Shown here in pieces: positions 35,303 through 45,953 of a stretch of DNA of 64,000 bases. Numbering within the stretch: the first letter of the stretch is position 1; each line of letters starts with the position of its first letter. Below the pieces are notes generated by a model. The model had not been told where the DNA came from. It did not search any database and saw nothing but the letters and a program-made list of their open reading frames with translations. The stretch spans positions 1,178,001-1,242,000 of the forward strand of contig NZ_JAVDXX010000001.1 of assembly GCF_031458175.1 (NCBI RefSeq), written 5' to 3'. The position numbers and the translations under genes are program-made. This stretch comes from Pseudoglutamicibacter albus. GTDB taxonomy: Bacteria > Actinomycetota > Actinomycetes > Actinomycetales > Micrococcaceae.

Positions 35303-35839
35303 TTAGAAGTTCACCGTGCGTTGCTTGCCGGGTTCAGCGGCTGGCGCCTGGGTCATCGTCATCTTGTTGAAGTCGGGGCGTGCATTCTCACGCACACACG
35401 TCGCGATCGCCTTGACCGCGGGCTTCGGCGCGGTCGTGACCACGCGAATCAACTGTTCCCGGCCTTCGTATTCTGGTTCTTCAACCGTGCCTAAGCCTCG
35501 CCATGCCAGATGCCCGCGCAACGCGTCAGCGACCTGTGCGCCACGGGTCTTCTCTCGCACGCCCGGCTGCGCGGCTTTCAGTGGGAAGCGCACCACAATA
35601 TAGAACTGCTCAGACTCCGGGATTTCGCGGTAACCGTCTTCGGCGCACTGCTGCGCGAACGCCGCCAGTAGCCGCTCCCCTTCTTCAGGCTCCACACTGT
35701 CCTGAACGATCGGGGTGTCCGATTCAAAACCGACCTTGCCTGCGTTCACCACAAACTGGCCTGTTTCTTCATCCCACCAGGCCTCACGGAACAGCTGCGG
35801 TCCGGACTCTGGAATGTTATAAGCGCGAATGATCGGCAT
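35303..35839 (-). CDS. Protein of unknown function
   Basis: A 178-residue protein I do not recognise. It starts MPIIRAYNIPESGPQLFRE at ATG 35839, which has AGGAG 6 bases upstream; the longer frame to 35974 lacks such a site. It has no membrane segment or signal peptide. The middle has VVRFPLKAAQPGVREKTRG and the C-terminus is TMTQAPAAEPGKQRTVNF. It lies 16 bases after a DUF402 gene and is probably co-transcribed with it and dxs. It looks like an ordinary, full-length cytosolic protein. Confidence 0.7.
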   Translation of the reverse strand: MPIIRAYNIPESGPQLFREAWWDEETGQFVVNAGKVGFESDTPIVQDSVEPEEGERLLAAFAQQCAEDGYREIPESEQFYIVVRFPLKAAQPGVREKTRGAQVADALRGHLAWRGLGTVEEPEYEGREQLIRVVTTAPKPAVKAIATCVRENARPDFNKMTMTQAPAAEPGKQRTVNF

Positions 35840-35855
35840 GCTTCTCCTCGTTGCC

Positions 35856-36440
35856 CTAAGCCTTGACCATGGCCCGCCCTTGCGAGAACCGTTCCTCAAC
35901 ACGTCCATCAAACGGAGCCAGCTTCTGTCCCACTTGCTCCAGGAGCCCGGAAGCCTCACGTGACATCGCCGCAATCAAGTGCCGCGGATAGCCCATGCTC
36001 ACCTGGTGCTCGGCGAACTCGTCTTCGTCATCAAGATACACGCCAGTCGTAGTGCGGTCGATGACATCCAAATCCATGTCAATCGAGTTGACTTCCCAGC
36101 CGCCATCACTCAAGCGACGCCAGCCGATCCCCGTGGACACATCGATATACAGCTTCAAGCCACGACGATGCCCGCCCGGATAGAAGGTCGCGACCCACTC
36201 ACCGGTGCCTGGAATCAAAACCACGGCATCCTCGTGTGCGAAGAACGCGACCCCGGGCTTGGACACAAAAATCCCGTGGGGCTGATACACCCACACACCA
36301 TGCTCATCCTGGCCTAAGCACATTCCATACGTGACCCAATGCGGGGAACCATCGAATTTCCACGCACGCGTCACAATAGGTTCGCCCACAACAACATCTT
36401 CCGGGTTGCGGGCTAAACCTTCCGGGATGCCCGCCTTCAC
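35856..36440 (-). CDS. DUF402-domain protein
   Basis: A 194-residue protein containing DUF402 signatures: WVATFYPGGHRRGLKLYIDV, IDMDLDVIDR and LDDEDEFAEHQ. Related domains are found in nucleoside tri/diphosphatases of the Sa1684 type and in FomD-like proteins, so phosphate-ester hydrolysis is plausible but unproven. ATG 36440 overlaps the dxs stop by four bases, indicating an operon. Confidence 0.82.
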   Translation of the reverse strand: MKAGIPEGLARNPEDVVVGEPIVTRAWKFDGSPHWVTYGMCLGQDEHGVWVYQPHGIFVSKPGVAFFAHEDAVVLIPGTGEWVATFYPGGHRRGLKLYIDVSTGIGWRRLSDGGWEVNSIDMDLDVIDRTTTGVYLDDEDEFAEHQVSMGYPRHLIAAMSREASGLLEQVGQKLAPFDGRVEERFSQGRAMVKA

Positions 36441-38437
36441 TCGCGCCGCCCGCGGTCCATGGCGGTAGCCTCAGCCTCCGCCGTGCTAGCTTCCGCAGCG
36501 TCGGCTTCGCGTGCTCGAGGCACCCTCTCGCCGCGCATGGATTCCAGGACCTGGTTCACCACACCATCGACCGTGATACCCGCGTCTGCGAGTATCTGGT
36601 CCCGGGTTCCGTGCGCCAAGAACTGATCCGGCACACCCACCTCGTTCAAGCCAGTGTCCACGCCCACAGCGCGCATCTCTTGCCGGTAGCGTGAACCCAC
36701 GCCACCGGCTCGGATACCGTCCTCAAGCGTGACCACCAAGCGATGCCCAGCCGCCAAGTCAGCGATGCTACGGGCGAACGGAAGCACCCAGCGCGGGTCC
36801 ACCACCGTCGCGCCAACCCCGTGCTCACGCAACCGTTGCGCGACCTCGACCGCCATGGGAGCCAACGCACCGATACCAACCAACAGCACATCGCGCTGGC
36901 CCTCAGCCGGCTCAACCAAAACATCCACGCCGTCTTCGGTGCGGCGCACCGGCGTCAGCTCCTCAGTCACTGCACCCTTAGCGAAACGCACCACACTCGG
37001 AGCGTTCTGCACCGCGACCGCTTCCCGCAACTGCTCACGCAGACTCGAAGCATCCCGCGGGGCGGCAAGCCGCAATCCCGGGATCGACTGAACCAACGCC
37101 ATATCCCACACGCCGTGGTGGCTCGCCCCATCAGGGCCCGTGACACCCGAACGATCCAGCGTGATCGTGACACCCGCCTGATGCAAAGCGACATCCATCA
37201 GCAACTGGTCATACGCCCGGTTCATGAACGTCGAATACAACGCGACCACCGGATGCGCCCCACCGAACGCAAGGCCAGCGGCACTAGCGATCGCGTGCTG
37301 CTCGGCGATGCCTACGTCGATGACCCGCTCAGGGAACTCTTGCTTCATAGCGGTCAAACCAACCGGCTGAAGCATCGCCGCAGTGATCGCCACGATGTCC
37401 TCACGCTCTCGAGCAAGCGCGAGCATCTCAGAGCCGAACACATCCGTGAAGCTCTGCGCGTCAGACTTCTTGACCGGAAGACCCGTCTCTGGGTCGATCA
37501 CCCCGACAGTGTGGAACTGATCCGCCTCATCCTCACGGGCCGGTGCATAGCCGCGGCCCTTCTGTGTCAGCGCATGCACCAGAACCGGGCCGTTGAACGC
37601 CCGAGCGGCTTTCAACGCGTCTTCAAGATCCTCAATCGAGTGCCCGTCGACCGGGCCAATGTACTTCAAACCGAGGTCAGCGAACATCGGCTGCGCTGCC
37701 CAATAGTCCTTGAAAGACTCCTTGATCGCATGCAGAGACTTATAGGTTCCTCGCTGGAACGCGTTGCCGTGCTTGAGTTTCTCCTTCAAGAACCGCATGG
37801 TCTGCACATACTTGCGTGAGACCCGCACCTGGTCGATCTTCTTACGCACCTGAGCGGTCACGCCATCCATAGTCTTAGCGAGCCCACCCACCGTCGGTGC
37901 ATACGAGCGGCCGTTATCGTTGACCACGATGATCGCTTTCCGGCGCTCATCGCCTGCGATGTTGTTGAGCGCTTCCCACGCCATACCGCCAGTCAACGCG
38001 CCGTCGCCAATCACACCCACAGTCCAGCGGTCGTCTTGACCCGCCAGTACTCGGGCACGGGAGATTCCATCAACCCACGAAAGCGAGCTTGAGGCGTGGG
38101 AGGACTCCACCACATCGTGCTCAGATTCCTCACGCGAAGGATAGCCAGACAAGCCACCTTTTTGGCGTAGCTGATCAAAATCCTGGCGGCCCGTGAGCAA
38201 CTTATGGACATAGCTTTGATGGCCCGTATCGAACACGAGGGTGTCTTTCGGGGACTCGAAAACGCGGTGTAGCGCCATCGTCAATTCAACGACGCCAAGG
38301 TTAGGGCCTAGATGCCCACCGGTTTTGGCTACGTGCGTGATGAGGAACTGCCGAATCTGTTCCGCGACATCAATCAGCTCTTCCCGATCCAAGGCCCGCA
38401 GATCTTCAGGTGAGGTGATGCTGCTGAGGTGTGGCAC
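36437..38437 (-). CDS. dxs: 1-deoxy-D-xylulose-5-phosphate synthase
   Basis: A 666-residue thiamine-diphosphate enzyme making DXP from pyruvate and glyceraldehyde-3-phosphate, the first step of the MEP isoprenoid pathway. Signatures: VFDTGHQSYVHKLLTGR, GDGALTGGMAWEALNN, and DRSGVTGPDGASHHG in the transketolase-like half. The GTG at 38437 (VPHLSSITSPEDL) has GGAGG 12 bases upstream and gives the family N-terminus. The C-terminal 30 residues are an Ala/Glu/Arg-rich tail. Confidence 0.94.
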   Translation of the reverse strand: MPHLSSITSPEDLRALDREELIDVAEQIRQFLITHVAKTGGHLGPNLGVVELTMALHRVFESPKDTLVFDTGHQSYVHKLLTGRQDFDQLRQKGGLSGYPSREESEHDVVESSHASSSLSWVDGISRARVLAGQDDRWTVGVIGDGALTGGMAWEALNNIAGDERRKAIIVVNDNGRSYAPTVGGLAKTMDGVTAQVRKKIDQVRVSRKYVQTMRFLKEKLKHGNAFQRGTYKSLHAIKESFKDYWAAQPMFADLGLKYIGPVDGHSIEDLEDALKAARAFNGPVLVHALTQKGRGYAPAREDEADQFHTVGVIDPETGLPVKKSDAQSFTDVFGSEMLALAREREDIVAITAAMLQPVGLTAMKQEFPERVIDVGIAEQHAIASAAGLAFGGAHPVVALYSTFMNRAYDQLLMDVALHQAGVTITLDRSGVTGPDGASHHGVWDMALVQSIPGLRLAAPRDASSLREQLREAVAVQNAPSVVRFAKGAVTEELTPVRRTEDGVDVLVEPAEGQRDVLLVGIGALAPMAVEVAQRLREHGVGATVVDPRWVLPFARSIADLAAGHRLVVTLEDGIRAGGVGSRYRQEMRAVGVDTGLNEVGVPDQFLAHGTRDQILADAGITVDGVVNQVLESMRGERVPRAREADAAEASTAEAEATAMDRGRRE

Positions 38438-38581
38438 CCGGCTCGTCCTCCACTTCTGTTGTCTAAATTGCCGCAAGCCGAAAACCTGCAAGGCAAGCGG
38501 CGCGGCTGAGAGGCATCCGTACTAGTTTAGCCCGCCGGTGGCTTGAATATGACTGCCAAATGAACACAGCGCTTAAACGCG

Positions 38582-38614
38582 GGGATGGCCCAAGCACGTA
38601 GCTTGGGCCATCCC
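38582..38614. terminator. Hairpin terminator between acnA and dxs
   Basis: GGGATGGCCCAAGC (38582-38595) pairs perfectly with 38601-38614 across a five-base loop, about 100 bases beyond the acnA stop. No strong T-run is visible. Confidence 0.65.
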
Positions 38615-38714
38615 ACTGCTATGCGTCGCTACCTATGAGCGATACCGGCTCTATGGTGGCGGGCTCACTTGCTTTAGCCTGCCACCACGCCAGCCAGTTG
38701 TGCCCTCAAGTGAG

Positions 38715-41420
38715 TTACTTGTTGGCGGCGATGTTGCGCAGAACGTACTGCAGAATACCGCCGTTACGGTAGTAGTCAGCTTCACCTGGGGTGTCGATGC
38801 GCACCACTGCATCGAAGGTGGTTTCCTTACCGTCTTCACCGGTAGCGGTGACCTTGACGGTCTTAGGTGTGGAGCCGTTGTTGAGCTCGCTGATGCCCTC
38901 GATTGCGAAGGTCTCGGTGCCGGTGAGGCCCAACGATTCAGCGGACTCGCCTTCAGGGAACTGAAGCGGCAGAACACCCATACCGATCAGGTTGGAGCGG
39001 TGGATGCGCTCGTAGGAGACGGCGATGACTGCCTTGACACCCAGAAGGGCGGTACCCTTCGCAGCCCAGTCACGGGACGAACCGGAACCGTATTCGGCGC
39101 CAGCCAGAACAACGAGCGGGGTGCCCTGCTCCTTGTAGTTCATAGCCGCGTCGTACACGGTGGACTGTGGGCCGTCAGCCTGGGTGAAGTCGCGGGTGAA
39201 GCCACCTTCGACGTTATCCAGCAGCTGGTTACGCAGGCGAATGTTCGCAAACGTACCGCGAATCATGACCTCGTGGTTACCGCGGCGGGAACCGTAGGAG
39301 TTGAAGTCCTTACGTTCAACACCGTTCTCCAGCAGGTACTTACCGGCTGGGGTGTCAGACTTGAAGGAACCTGCAGGCGAAATGTGGTCGGTCGTGACCG
39401 AATCACCGAGCTTGAGCAGAACGCGTGCGCCCTCGATATCTTCAACTGGCTCTGGCTTCTCGCCCATGCCTTCGAAGTAAGGAGGCTTACGTACATAGGT
39501 GGACTCTGCGTCCCACTCGAAGGTGTTGCCTTCAGGGGTGTCCAGGGACTTCCAGCGCTCGTCGCCGTCGAAGACGGATGCATAGTCCTTCTTGAACATG
39601 TCCGAGTCGATCGACTCAGAGATGACCTTCTCAACCTCGGTTGGGTTAGGCCAGATGTCCTTCAGGAAGACGTCGTTGCCGTCTTTGTCCTGGCCCAGGG
39701 CTTCGTTCTCAAAGTCGAAGTCCATGGTGCCTGCCAACGCGTAAGCGATCACCAGCGGCGGGGACGCCAGGTAGTTCATCTTCACGTCAGGGTTGATACG
39801 GCCTTCGAAGTTACGGTTACCGGAAAGAACCGAAACCGCGGTGAGGTCGTTGTCCTGAACAGCCTTGGAGATCTCTGCCTCGAGCGGGCCGGAGTTACCG
39901 ATGCAGGTCGTGCAACCGTAGCCGACCACGAAGAAGCCGAGCTTCTCGAGGTACGGGATCAGACCGGACTTCTCGTAGTAGTTGGTGACAACCTTGGAGC
40001 CTGGAGCCACGGACGTCTTGACCCATGGCTTGGAGGTCAGGCCCTTCTCTACCGCGTTGCGTGCCAGCAGCGCTGCCGCGAGCATCACGGATGGGTTGGA
40101 GGTGTTGGTGCAGGACGTGATCGAGGCGATCGAGACGAAACCGTGGTCGAGGGTGAACTCGCGGCCGTCGTCCATCTTCACATCCACTGCTGCCGATGGG
40201 CGGCCCTTGCCAGCCTGATCGCGGCCATCGGAGTAGTTCTCGATGTCCTTGCGGAACTGCTCCTTCGCGTTCGTCAGCTCGATGCGGTCCTGTGGGCGCT
40301 TCGGGCCAGCGATGGACGGAACAACGGTCGAGAGGTCAAGTTCGAGGTACTCGGAGTACTCCGCCTCGTTCTCTGGGTCATGCCACAGACCCTGCTCCTT
40401 GGCATAAGCCTCAACCAGGTCGATGTTCTCCTGTGGCCGGCCGGTCAGGCGCAGGTAGTCCAGGGTGACTTCGTCGATCGGGAACATCGCCGCGGTCGAA
40501 CCGAACTCTGGCGACATGTTACCGATGGTCGCGCGGTTAGCCAGCGGAACAGCGGAAACACCCTTGCCGTAGAACTCAACGAACTTACCCACAACACCGT
40601 GCTTACGCAGCATCTCGGTGATGGTGAGCACCACGTCGGTAGCGGTCGCGCCAGCTGGGATCTCGCCCGAGAGTTTGAAACCAACAACGCGTGGGATGAG
40701 CATCGAGACCGGCTGGCCGAGCATCGCGGCCTCAGCCTCAATACCGCCAACGCCCCAACCCAGAACACCCAGGCCGTTGACCATGGTGGTGTGGGAGTCA
40801 GTACCAACACACGTGTCTGGGTATGCGCGGACAACGCCGTCAACCTCACGGGTCATGACGGTGCGTGCCAAGTATTCGATGTTGACCTGGTGGACAATAC
40901 CGGTGCCTGGAGGGACAACCTTGAAATCATCGAACGCGGTCTGGCCCCAGCGCAGGAACTGGTAGCGCTCGCCGTTGCGTTCGTATTCGATCTCCATGTT
41001 GCGCTCGAGCGCGGCTTCGTTACCGAACTTGTCGATCTGCACGGAGTGGTCAATAACCAGCTCTGCCGGTGCGAGAGGGTTGACTCGCTTGGCGTCCCCA
41101 CCCAGATCCTGGATGGCTTCACGCATGGTTGCCAGGTCCACGATGCACGGGACACCGGTGAAGTCCTGCATGATGACGCGGGCTGGGGTGAACTGGATCT
41201 CCGTGTTTGGCTGTGCCTTTGGATCCCAGTTGCCAAGGGCCTCGATGTGCTCCTTGGTGATGTTCGCGCCGTCTTCGGTACGCAGCAGGTTCTCAAGCAG
41301 GACCTTGAGGCTGAATGGAAGACGCTCAGAGCCCTTTACGGCATCCAGGCGAAAAATTTCGTATTCGGTGCCCTTGACGTTGAGTACGTCCTTGGCGCCG
41401 AAGCTGTCCACGGTTGTCAT
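38715..41420 (-). CDS. acnA: Aconitate hydratase
   Basis: A 901-residue aconitase A/IRP1-type enzyme, interconverting citrate and isocitrate in the TCA cycle. The [4Fe-4S] ligands are visible as [16 protein letters not shown] (first Cys) and [14 protein letters not shown] (Cys pair). ATG 41420 has AGGAGA directly upstream. Its 3' domain includes [15 protein letters not shown]. It is a single-gene unit in this window, and a long open frame on the opposite strand is only its shadow. Confidence 0.97.
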   Translation of the reverse strand: MTTVDSFGAKDVLNVKGTEYEIFRLDAVKGSERLPFSLKVLLENLLRTEDGANITKEHIEALGNWDPKAQPNTEIQFTPARVIMQDFTGVPCIVDLATMREAIQDLGGDAKRVNPLAPAELVIDHSVQIDKFGNEAALERNMEIEYERNGERYQFLRWGQTAFDDFKVVPPGTGIVHQVNIEYLARTVMTREVDGVVRAYPDTCVGTDSHTTMVNGLGVLGWGVGGIEAEAAMLGQPVSMLIPRVVGFKLSGEIPAGATATDVVLTITEMLRKHGVVGKFVEFYGKGVSAVPLANRATIGNMSPEFGSTAAMFPIDEVTLDYLRLTGRPQENIDLVEAYAKEQGLWHDPENEAEYSEYLELDLSTVVPSIAGPKRPQDRIELTNAKEQFRKDIENYSDGRDQAGKGRPSAAVDVKMDDGREFTLDHGFVSIASITSCTNTSNPSVMLAAALLARNAVEKGLTSKPWVKTSVAPGSKVVTNYYEKSGLIPYLEKLGFFVVGYGCTTCIGNSGPLEAEISKAVQDNDLTAVSVLSGNRNFEGRINPDVKMNYLASPPLVIAYALAGTMDFDFENEALGQDKDGNDVFLKDIWPNPTEVEKVISESIDSDMFKKDYASVFDGDERWKSLDTPEGNTFEWDAESTYVRKPPYFEGMGEKPEPVEDIEGARVLLKLGDSVTTDHISPAGSFKSDTPAGKYLLENGVERKDFNSYGSRRGNHEVMIRGTFANIRLRNQLLDNVEGGFTRDFTQADGPQSTVYDAAMNYKEQGTPLVVLAGAEYGSGSSRDWAAKGTALLGVKAVIAVSYERIHRSNLIGMGVLPLQFPEGESAESLGLTGTETFAIEGISELNNGSTPKTVKVTATGEDGKETTFDAVVRIDTPGEADYYRNGGILQYVLRNIAANK

Positions 41421-41575
41421 GGATCTCCTCTCGCAAGTGATCTGTCATGAGCGGCGGCGCTGGTGTTGGCGCCGTTCGGCTCAACGCAGTTATGTCTAAG
41501 CCTACCGTTTCGCTCGGGCTGTTTGGTTTCTGTGACACAAACTAGCCGCGTGCGGGCAGGCACATTTCCGGGTGG

Positions 41576-43147
41576 CTATGGGGTTGGGGTGAAGAGCGCG
41601 ATGATTTCGATGTGGTGGGTGTGCGGGTAGAGGTCGCGGCCGGTGAGGGATTCGAGCCGGTAGCCTCCGCGGACCAGCTGGCGTGCATCGCGCGCGAATG
41701 CCGCGGGATCGCATGCAACATAGACGATGCGACCCGGCTCAAGCGCGAGCATCCGGTTGATCGCTGACTTGCCTGCCCCGGCCCGCGGCGGGTCAAGCAC
41801 GATGCCGTCGATAGCGGCCTTGCGGTGGCGTCGGTTTCTTCCGCTGCCTCGGCTTCTTCCGCCGCCACCGTTGTGGCCCAGCTGTGCGAGGGCGCGTTCT
41901 ACTCGGTCTTGCACGATGCGGGCTTGTGGGGCGTCCTTGAGGTTGCGTTTGGCGTCCCTGTGGGTTCCTGGGGCGCCTTCGATCGAGATAACTTCGCCGC
42001 GCTCCCCTATCGCGTCGGCGAGCGCGGCGGTGAACAGTCCTGCTCCTGCATAGAGGTCGAGCCAGCGTTGCCCAGGTTGGGCTTGGGCATAGGTCATGAC
42101 GTCGTGCATGAGGGTTTCGGGCGCGGAGCTGTGGATTTGCCAGAACCCTTCGCCTGTGACCCGGTAGCTGTAGGAGCCGGCGGTAGGTCTCTGGCCCGTC
42201 TGTCTCTGCGCCAGCTGTGTCTGGGCTGTTTGCGTGGGCACGGTTTGGGTGAGCCACGTGCGGCCGGTGATGCGTTCGACGCGGCCGCGGCCGTCGCTGG
42301 CTGCTCCCCTAACCTGGTTGAGCAGAGCGATCGAGGCGGCTGGCGCATCGTGGTCTTGGTTGGCGGTGGTGTTGCTAGCGATGTGGTTGCTGAGCCGTTT
42401 GATCGCTGAGCGTGCTGCGCGGGTTTCTTCCCCGGTCTCGGTGAGTGTGGGTACTGCGAGGATGAGGGGTGGCTCGTCGGTGTTGGAGACGGCGAGCTCT
42501 ATCTTCTCTAGCCCCGTCAGATCAACCTCGCCGAGTTTCAGCGCCGCAAGTTTCGGGTGTTCTAGCGGCATGGTGGGGGTTGGGATGAGTGCGTGGCTGC
42601 GGGCTTGGCGCATTGCGATGCGGCCTTGTTCATCGATCGCATAGGCCATGCGGGTGCGCCAGCCGAGCCCGCCAGCGGTGTCGGTCAGTGGCGGTAGCAC
42701 GCCGCTGTATTCGGTTTCGTTGACGTCGATCCCGCCGATGCGCGCTAGCTGTTCTGCCACGATGCGGGTTTTGAGCTCGCGTTGGTGAGCTAAGTCGATG
42801 TGCCCGAAGTCCGCACCGCCCGGCACGGCCACCCTGCCCGCTTCTGTAGTGCCGCGGCTGAGCGGGTCGGCTGCCGGCCACACGTGTGGGACACGGTGCG
42901 GGGAGGCCTCATGCGCGGCTACGACGTCGCCGCGCCACATGCGAGCCTCGGGGTCCGGGTTGCTAACCCGCACGGTGACCCGCTCCCCCGGAATCCCGTA
43001 ACGGGCGAACACCACGCGGCCATCATCGGCGCGCCCTACGGACTCACCGCCGTGGGCGATCCCCGTCAGGACCAGGTCAAGTTCAACCGGTAACGGCTCA
43101 ACCGGTGACGGCTCGGCTTGTGACAGCTCATTGTCATTATGAGTCAT
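41576..43147 (-). CDS. TrmA/RumA-family SAM-dependent RNA methyltransferase
   Basis: A 523-residue protein. A TRAM domain (about 20-85) is followed by the methyltransferase core with LDLYAGAGLFTAALAD, VLDPPRAGAGKS and the catalytic Cys segment VYVACDPAAFARD; the C-terminus HIEIIALFTP is typical. Such enzymes make 5-methyluridine in tRNA or rRNA. Two low-complexity insertions (Thr/Gln-rich near 315 and GGGGRSRGSGRNRRHRK near 435) are unusual. It lacks an obvious iron-sulphur Cys cluster. The ATG overlaps the stop of the APC permease gene. Confidence 0.88.
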   Translation of the reverse strand: MTHNDNELSQAEPSPVEPLPVELDLVLTGIAHGGESVGRADDGRVVFARYGIPGERVTVRVSNPDPEARMWRGDVVAAHEASPHRVPHVWPAADPLSRGTTEAGRVAVPGGADFGHIDLAHQRELKTRIVAEQLARIGGIDVNETEYSGVLPPLTDTAGGLGWRTRMAYAIDEQGRIAMRQARSHALIPTPTMPLEHPKLAALKLGEVDLTGLEKIELAVSNTDEPPLILAVPTLTETGEETRAARSAIKRLSNHIASNTTANQDHDAPAASIALLNQVRGAASDGRGRVERITGRTWLTQTVPTQTAQTQLAQRQTGQRPTAGSYSYRVTGEGFWQIHSSAPETLMHDVMTYAQAQPGQRWLDLYAGAGLFTAALADAIGERGEVISIEGAPGTHRDAKRNLKDAPQARIVQDRVERALAQLGHNGGGGRSRGSGRNRRHRKAAIDGIVLDPPRAGAGKSAINRMLALEPGRIVYVACDPAAFARDARQLVRGGYRLESLTGRDLYPHTHHIEIIALFTPTP

Positions 43148-45171
43148 GCTTGTGAACCTTCCTGTGCGGCACCGACCTGACCGGCAGTTGAATCAGAGAT
43201 ATCTTGCTCCAGCCCGATCTGCCACGGGACTGTAGCGATCACAATCCCCGGTTCAAGCCGCAGATGTGAATGCAACCGTGCAACAACCTGGTTGTGTACC
43301 AGCCGTTCCCACGCGTGCTCAACCACGTACTCCGGAACAAACACCGCAACAATTTCCCGCGGCTTCTCTGCCCTGATCCGCCGGATGTGATCCACGAGCG
43401 GGCCCGCGACATCACGGTACGGAGAAGCAAGAACCGTCAGCGGGACCGGAAGGTGTGCCTCCTCCCAGCTGTCGATGAACCGGGCGGTCCGCTCAGGCTC
43501 GGTGTCCACGAGGATGCATTCCAGCCGCGCCGGCCGCATCCCCCGGGCATACGCGATCGCCCGACGCACAGGCCGGTTGGTATTCGATGCCAAGACCAGC
43601 GCATGCACACGGCTCGGCAAAACATCATCAGAACACGCAAGCTCATCCGGCCGAGCGGCCGCCTGATGTGCCGGCGCCTTCAACCTGCGATCAACACGCA
43701 AATAATGCCTGCGCATCGCAAGCATCAACCCCGCCCCCATAGCAATCAGTAGGAAAGCAAGGAACGCACCATAGGCCAGGCGGGTCGCCACAATCGTCAC
43801 AAGCACCACACACGACAACGCCGATGTGAACCCGGCCAGAAGCATGTGCCTAATATCCCTACGCCGCGTAGCGCGCACCGCGTGCCGGCGATGCTTATTC
43901 GCACGCCTCGCAAGCCCCAACTGACCCAACCCGAACGCCATGAAAATACCCACAACATACAGCTGAATCAGATCAGTCACACGCGAACCGAACGCGACCA
44001 CCAAAATGCCCGCGAAACCACCCAGCAACAAAATCCCGTTAGAGAACACGAGGCGCTCGCCGCGGGTGCGCATCTGGCGTGGAAGCAAATCGTCTTGGGC
44101 GAGTTGATATGCAAGACGTGGGAAGGACGCGAACGCGGACATCCCCGCCCCGAGCAGGATCACGACTGTCACCAACGCAACCAGGATCGCAGGCCAGTGG
44201 GCCCCCACGATCGACTGCGCTAACAGGACCGTGACAGGTGTGGGCCACGTGCCTGGCTCGACGGCTCTTTGCGCCTGCGTTCCGGAACCAGTCAACCCGC
44301 TTGCGGCAGGCGCGAGCCCCGAGGCGTGAGCCAACAGGAGAATCCCCACCATCCCGATGGCGGAGACGATGCCGATGAACATGAGCGTGCGCCCGGCCGT
44401 CTTAGCGCGTGGGGAACGGATCGATGACGCGTTCGTCACGGGTGTTTCCAGGCCAGTCACGGCAGCCGAGCCGGTAGAGAACGCCCGCAGCACCAGGATC
44501 ACCGCGGCCCAGCCCTCAGCCGGGGCAGGCACCCGGGCCTGCCCGCCCGTCGTGGACGCGCTCTCGAAAGGTTGTAGTTGCCCAGTGACCATGACCATGA
44601 CGGTGCCGGCCACCAGAATCAGCACAAGCATCGTGAGGAATACATACACGCTCACGATGCGGATGCGCACCGCCCGCGTCAGCCCGCGCAGGCTCAGAAG
44701 CGTCAACAGCACGACGCCACCCAACGCGATCCACGGCTGTGCCGGCTCAAGCGAGGGAAAAGCGATCACGATATAGCTCGCGGCGACCGCCATCGAAACC
44801 GCGACTGTGAGCGTCAAGTCAAGGAGCAGCGCGGCACCCACTGACGCACCAGCACGCATCCCGAGCTCGGAACGCGCAATCTGGTAGTCGCCCTGGCCTG
44901 GGGCACGCCGCACCGTCATCCGATACGCGGCAACCAGGATCAGCGTCACCAATGCGACCGCAACACCCACCCACGGCGCGAACGCGACCGCCGCAACGCC
45001 ACCGGCTGCCAATGTGAAAAGAATCTCATCAGGGGCGTACGCCAACGACGAGATCGCATTCGTGGAGAGCGCGGGCACAGCATCCTTAGGGGCAAGGCGG
45101 GCCTCAGGGCTCTTACCCGTGGCGACCGCCGTACCCACAAAGGCGCGTTTCACCGCATCAAAAAACGTCAC
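43144..45171 (-). CDS. APC-superfamily permease with C-terminal cytosolic domain
   Basis: A 675-residue protein with about 12 membrane segments (1-460; start SLAYAPDEILFTLAAGG) and a soluble C-terminal region (about 500-660: HALVLASNTNRPVRRAIAYARG…) resembling USP-like domains. In many actinobacteria it is adjacent to two TrkA genes, as here, and is annotated as an amino acid permease; potassium transport has been proposed from the neighbourhood but is not shown. Divergent from trkA with a 62-base gap. Confidence 0.85.
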   Translation of the reverse strand: MTFFDAVKRAFVGTAVATGKSPEARLAPKDAVPALSTNAISSLAYAPDEILFTLAAGGVAAVAFAPWVGVAVALVTLILVAAYRMTVRRAPGQGDYQIARSELGMRAGASVGAALLLDLTLTVAVSMAVAASYIVIAFPSLEPAQPWIALGGVVLLTLLSLRGLTRAVRIRIVSVYVFLTMLVLILVAGTVMVMVTGQLQPFESASTTGGQARVPAPAEGWAAVILVLRAFSTGSAAVTGLETPVTNASSIRSPRAKTAGRTLMFIGIVSAIGMVGILLLAHASGLAPAASGLTGSGTQAQRAVEPGTWPTPVTVLLAQSIVGAHWPAILVALVTVVILLGAGMSAFASFPRLAYQLAQDDLLPRQMRTRGERLVFSNGILLLGGFAGILVVAFGSRVTDLIQLYVVGIFMAFGLGQLGLARRANKHRRHAVRATRRRDIRHMLLAGFTSALSCVVLVTIVATRLAYGAFLAFLLIAMGAGLMLAMRRHYLRVDRRLKAPAHQAAARPDELACSDDVLPSRVHALVLASNTNRPVRRAIAYARGMRPARLECILVDTEPERTARFIDSWEEAHLPVPLTVLASPYRDVAGPLVDHIRRIRAEKPREIVAVFVPEYVVEHAWERLVHNQVVARLHSHLRLEPGIVIATVPWQIGLEQDISDSTAGQVGAAQEGSQA

Positions 45172-45233
45172 CCATCCAGACTAGCCCCGAACGTGGCACA
45201 CTGAGATCAGTCAAGAAACGAGGCGCATCAAAC

Positions 45234-45953
45234 ATGGCTCACTTTGTCATCATGGGGTGCGGGCGCGTGGGCGCCCTGCTGGCCCACTCGCTTGAAGACG
45301 GCGGTCATTCCGTGGCTGTGATCGACAAGGACCCCAACGCATTCCGCAGGCTTCCCGCCGGTTTCAACGGCCAACGCGTGACAGGCGTCGGGTTTGACCT
45401 GGAGGTGTTGAAAGAGGCCCGGGTGGCTGAAGCGTACGCGTTTGCGGCGGTCTCCTCCGGGGATAACTCGAACATGCTCGCAACGCGTGTGGCACGCGAA
45501 GAGTTCAACGTCCCCCACGTGGTTGCCCGCATCTATGATCCGGGGCGTGCTGAAGTGTTCCAACGCCTCGGCATCCCCACAGTCGCAAGCGTTCGGTGGA
45601 GCGCCGACCAAGTGCTGCGTCGCATCCTGCCCGCCCACACCCTCTACGGTGACTACCGCGATTCGACCGGCACCGTGATGCTGCGCGAACTCAACGTCGC
45701 ACCCGCGTGGCGTGGGCAGCCGCTAGCCCGCATCGAGGAACTCACCGGTGTGCGCATCGCCTACATCACCCGCTTCGGGGAAAGCATCATCCCGAACACG
45801 GGGATGCTGTTCCAAGAAACTGACACGCTACACGCGATGATGCGGGTGGATGCAGCCGATGATGTAGACCGGATTTTGTCAGAAACACCGCAGCGGGCTG
45901 CGAAACTTGCAGAAGAACTCACTGAAGACGTCACGGATGAGGTGGAGCAATGA
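45234..45953 (+). CDS. trkA: TrkA-type potassium uptake regulatory protein (first)
   Basis: A 239-residue RCK protein: an N-terminal Rossmann domain with GCGRVGALLA and NSNMLATRVAR, and a C-terminal TrkA_C domain (about 135-215). These subunits bind NAD(H) or nucleotides and gate potassium transporters on the cytosolic face. The stop overlaps the start of the second trkA (ATGA), giving a paired unit like ceoB/ceoC of mycobacteria. No trkH-type channel gene is nearby; the divergent APC permease may be the partner. Confidence 0.92.
   Translation: MAHFVIMGCGRVGALLAHSLEDGGHSVAVIDKDPNAFRRLPAGFNGQRVTGVGFDLEVLKEARVAEAYAFAAVSSGDNSNMLATRVAREEFNVPHVVARIYDPGRAEVFQRLGIPTVASVRWSADQVLRRILPAHTLYGDYRDSTGTVMLRELNVAPAWRGQPLARIEELTGVRIAYITRFGESIIPNTGMLFQETDTLHAMMRVDAADDVDRILSETPQRAAKLAEELTEDVTDEVEQ

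Noticed and set aside
38700-41450. A 916-codon open frame on the + strand
   Set aside because: It is exactly antisense to acnA, has no recognisable domain, and arises from the codon bias of a high-GC gene.
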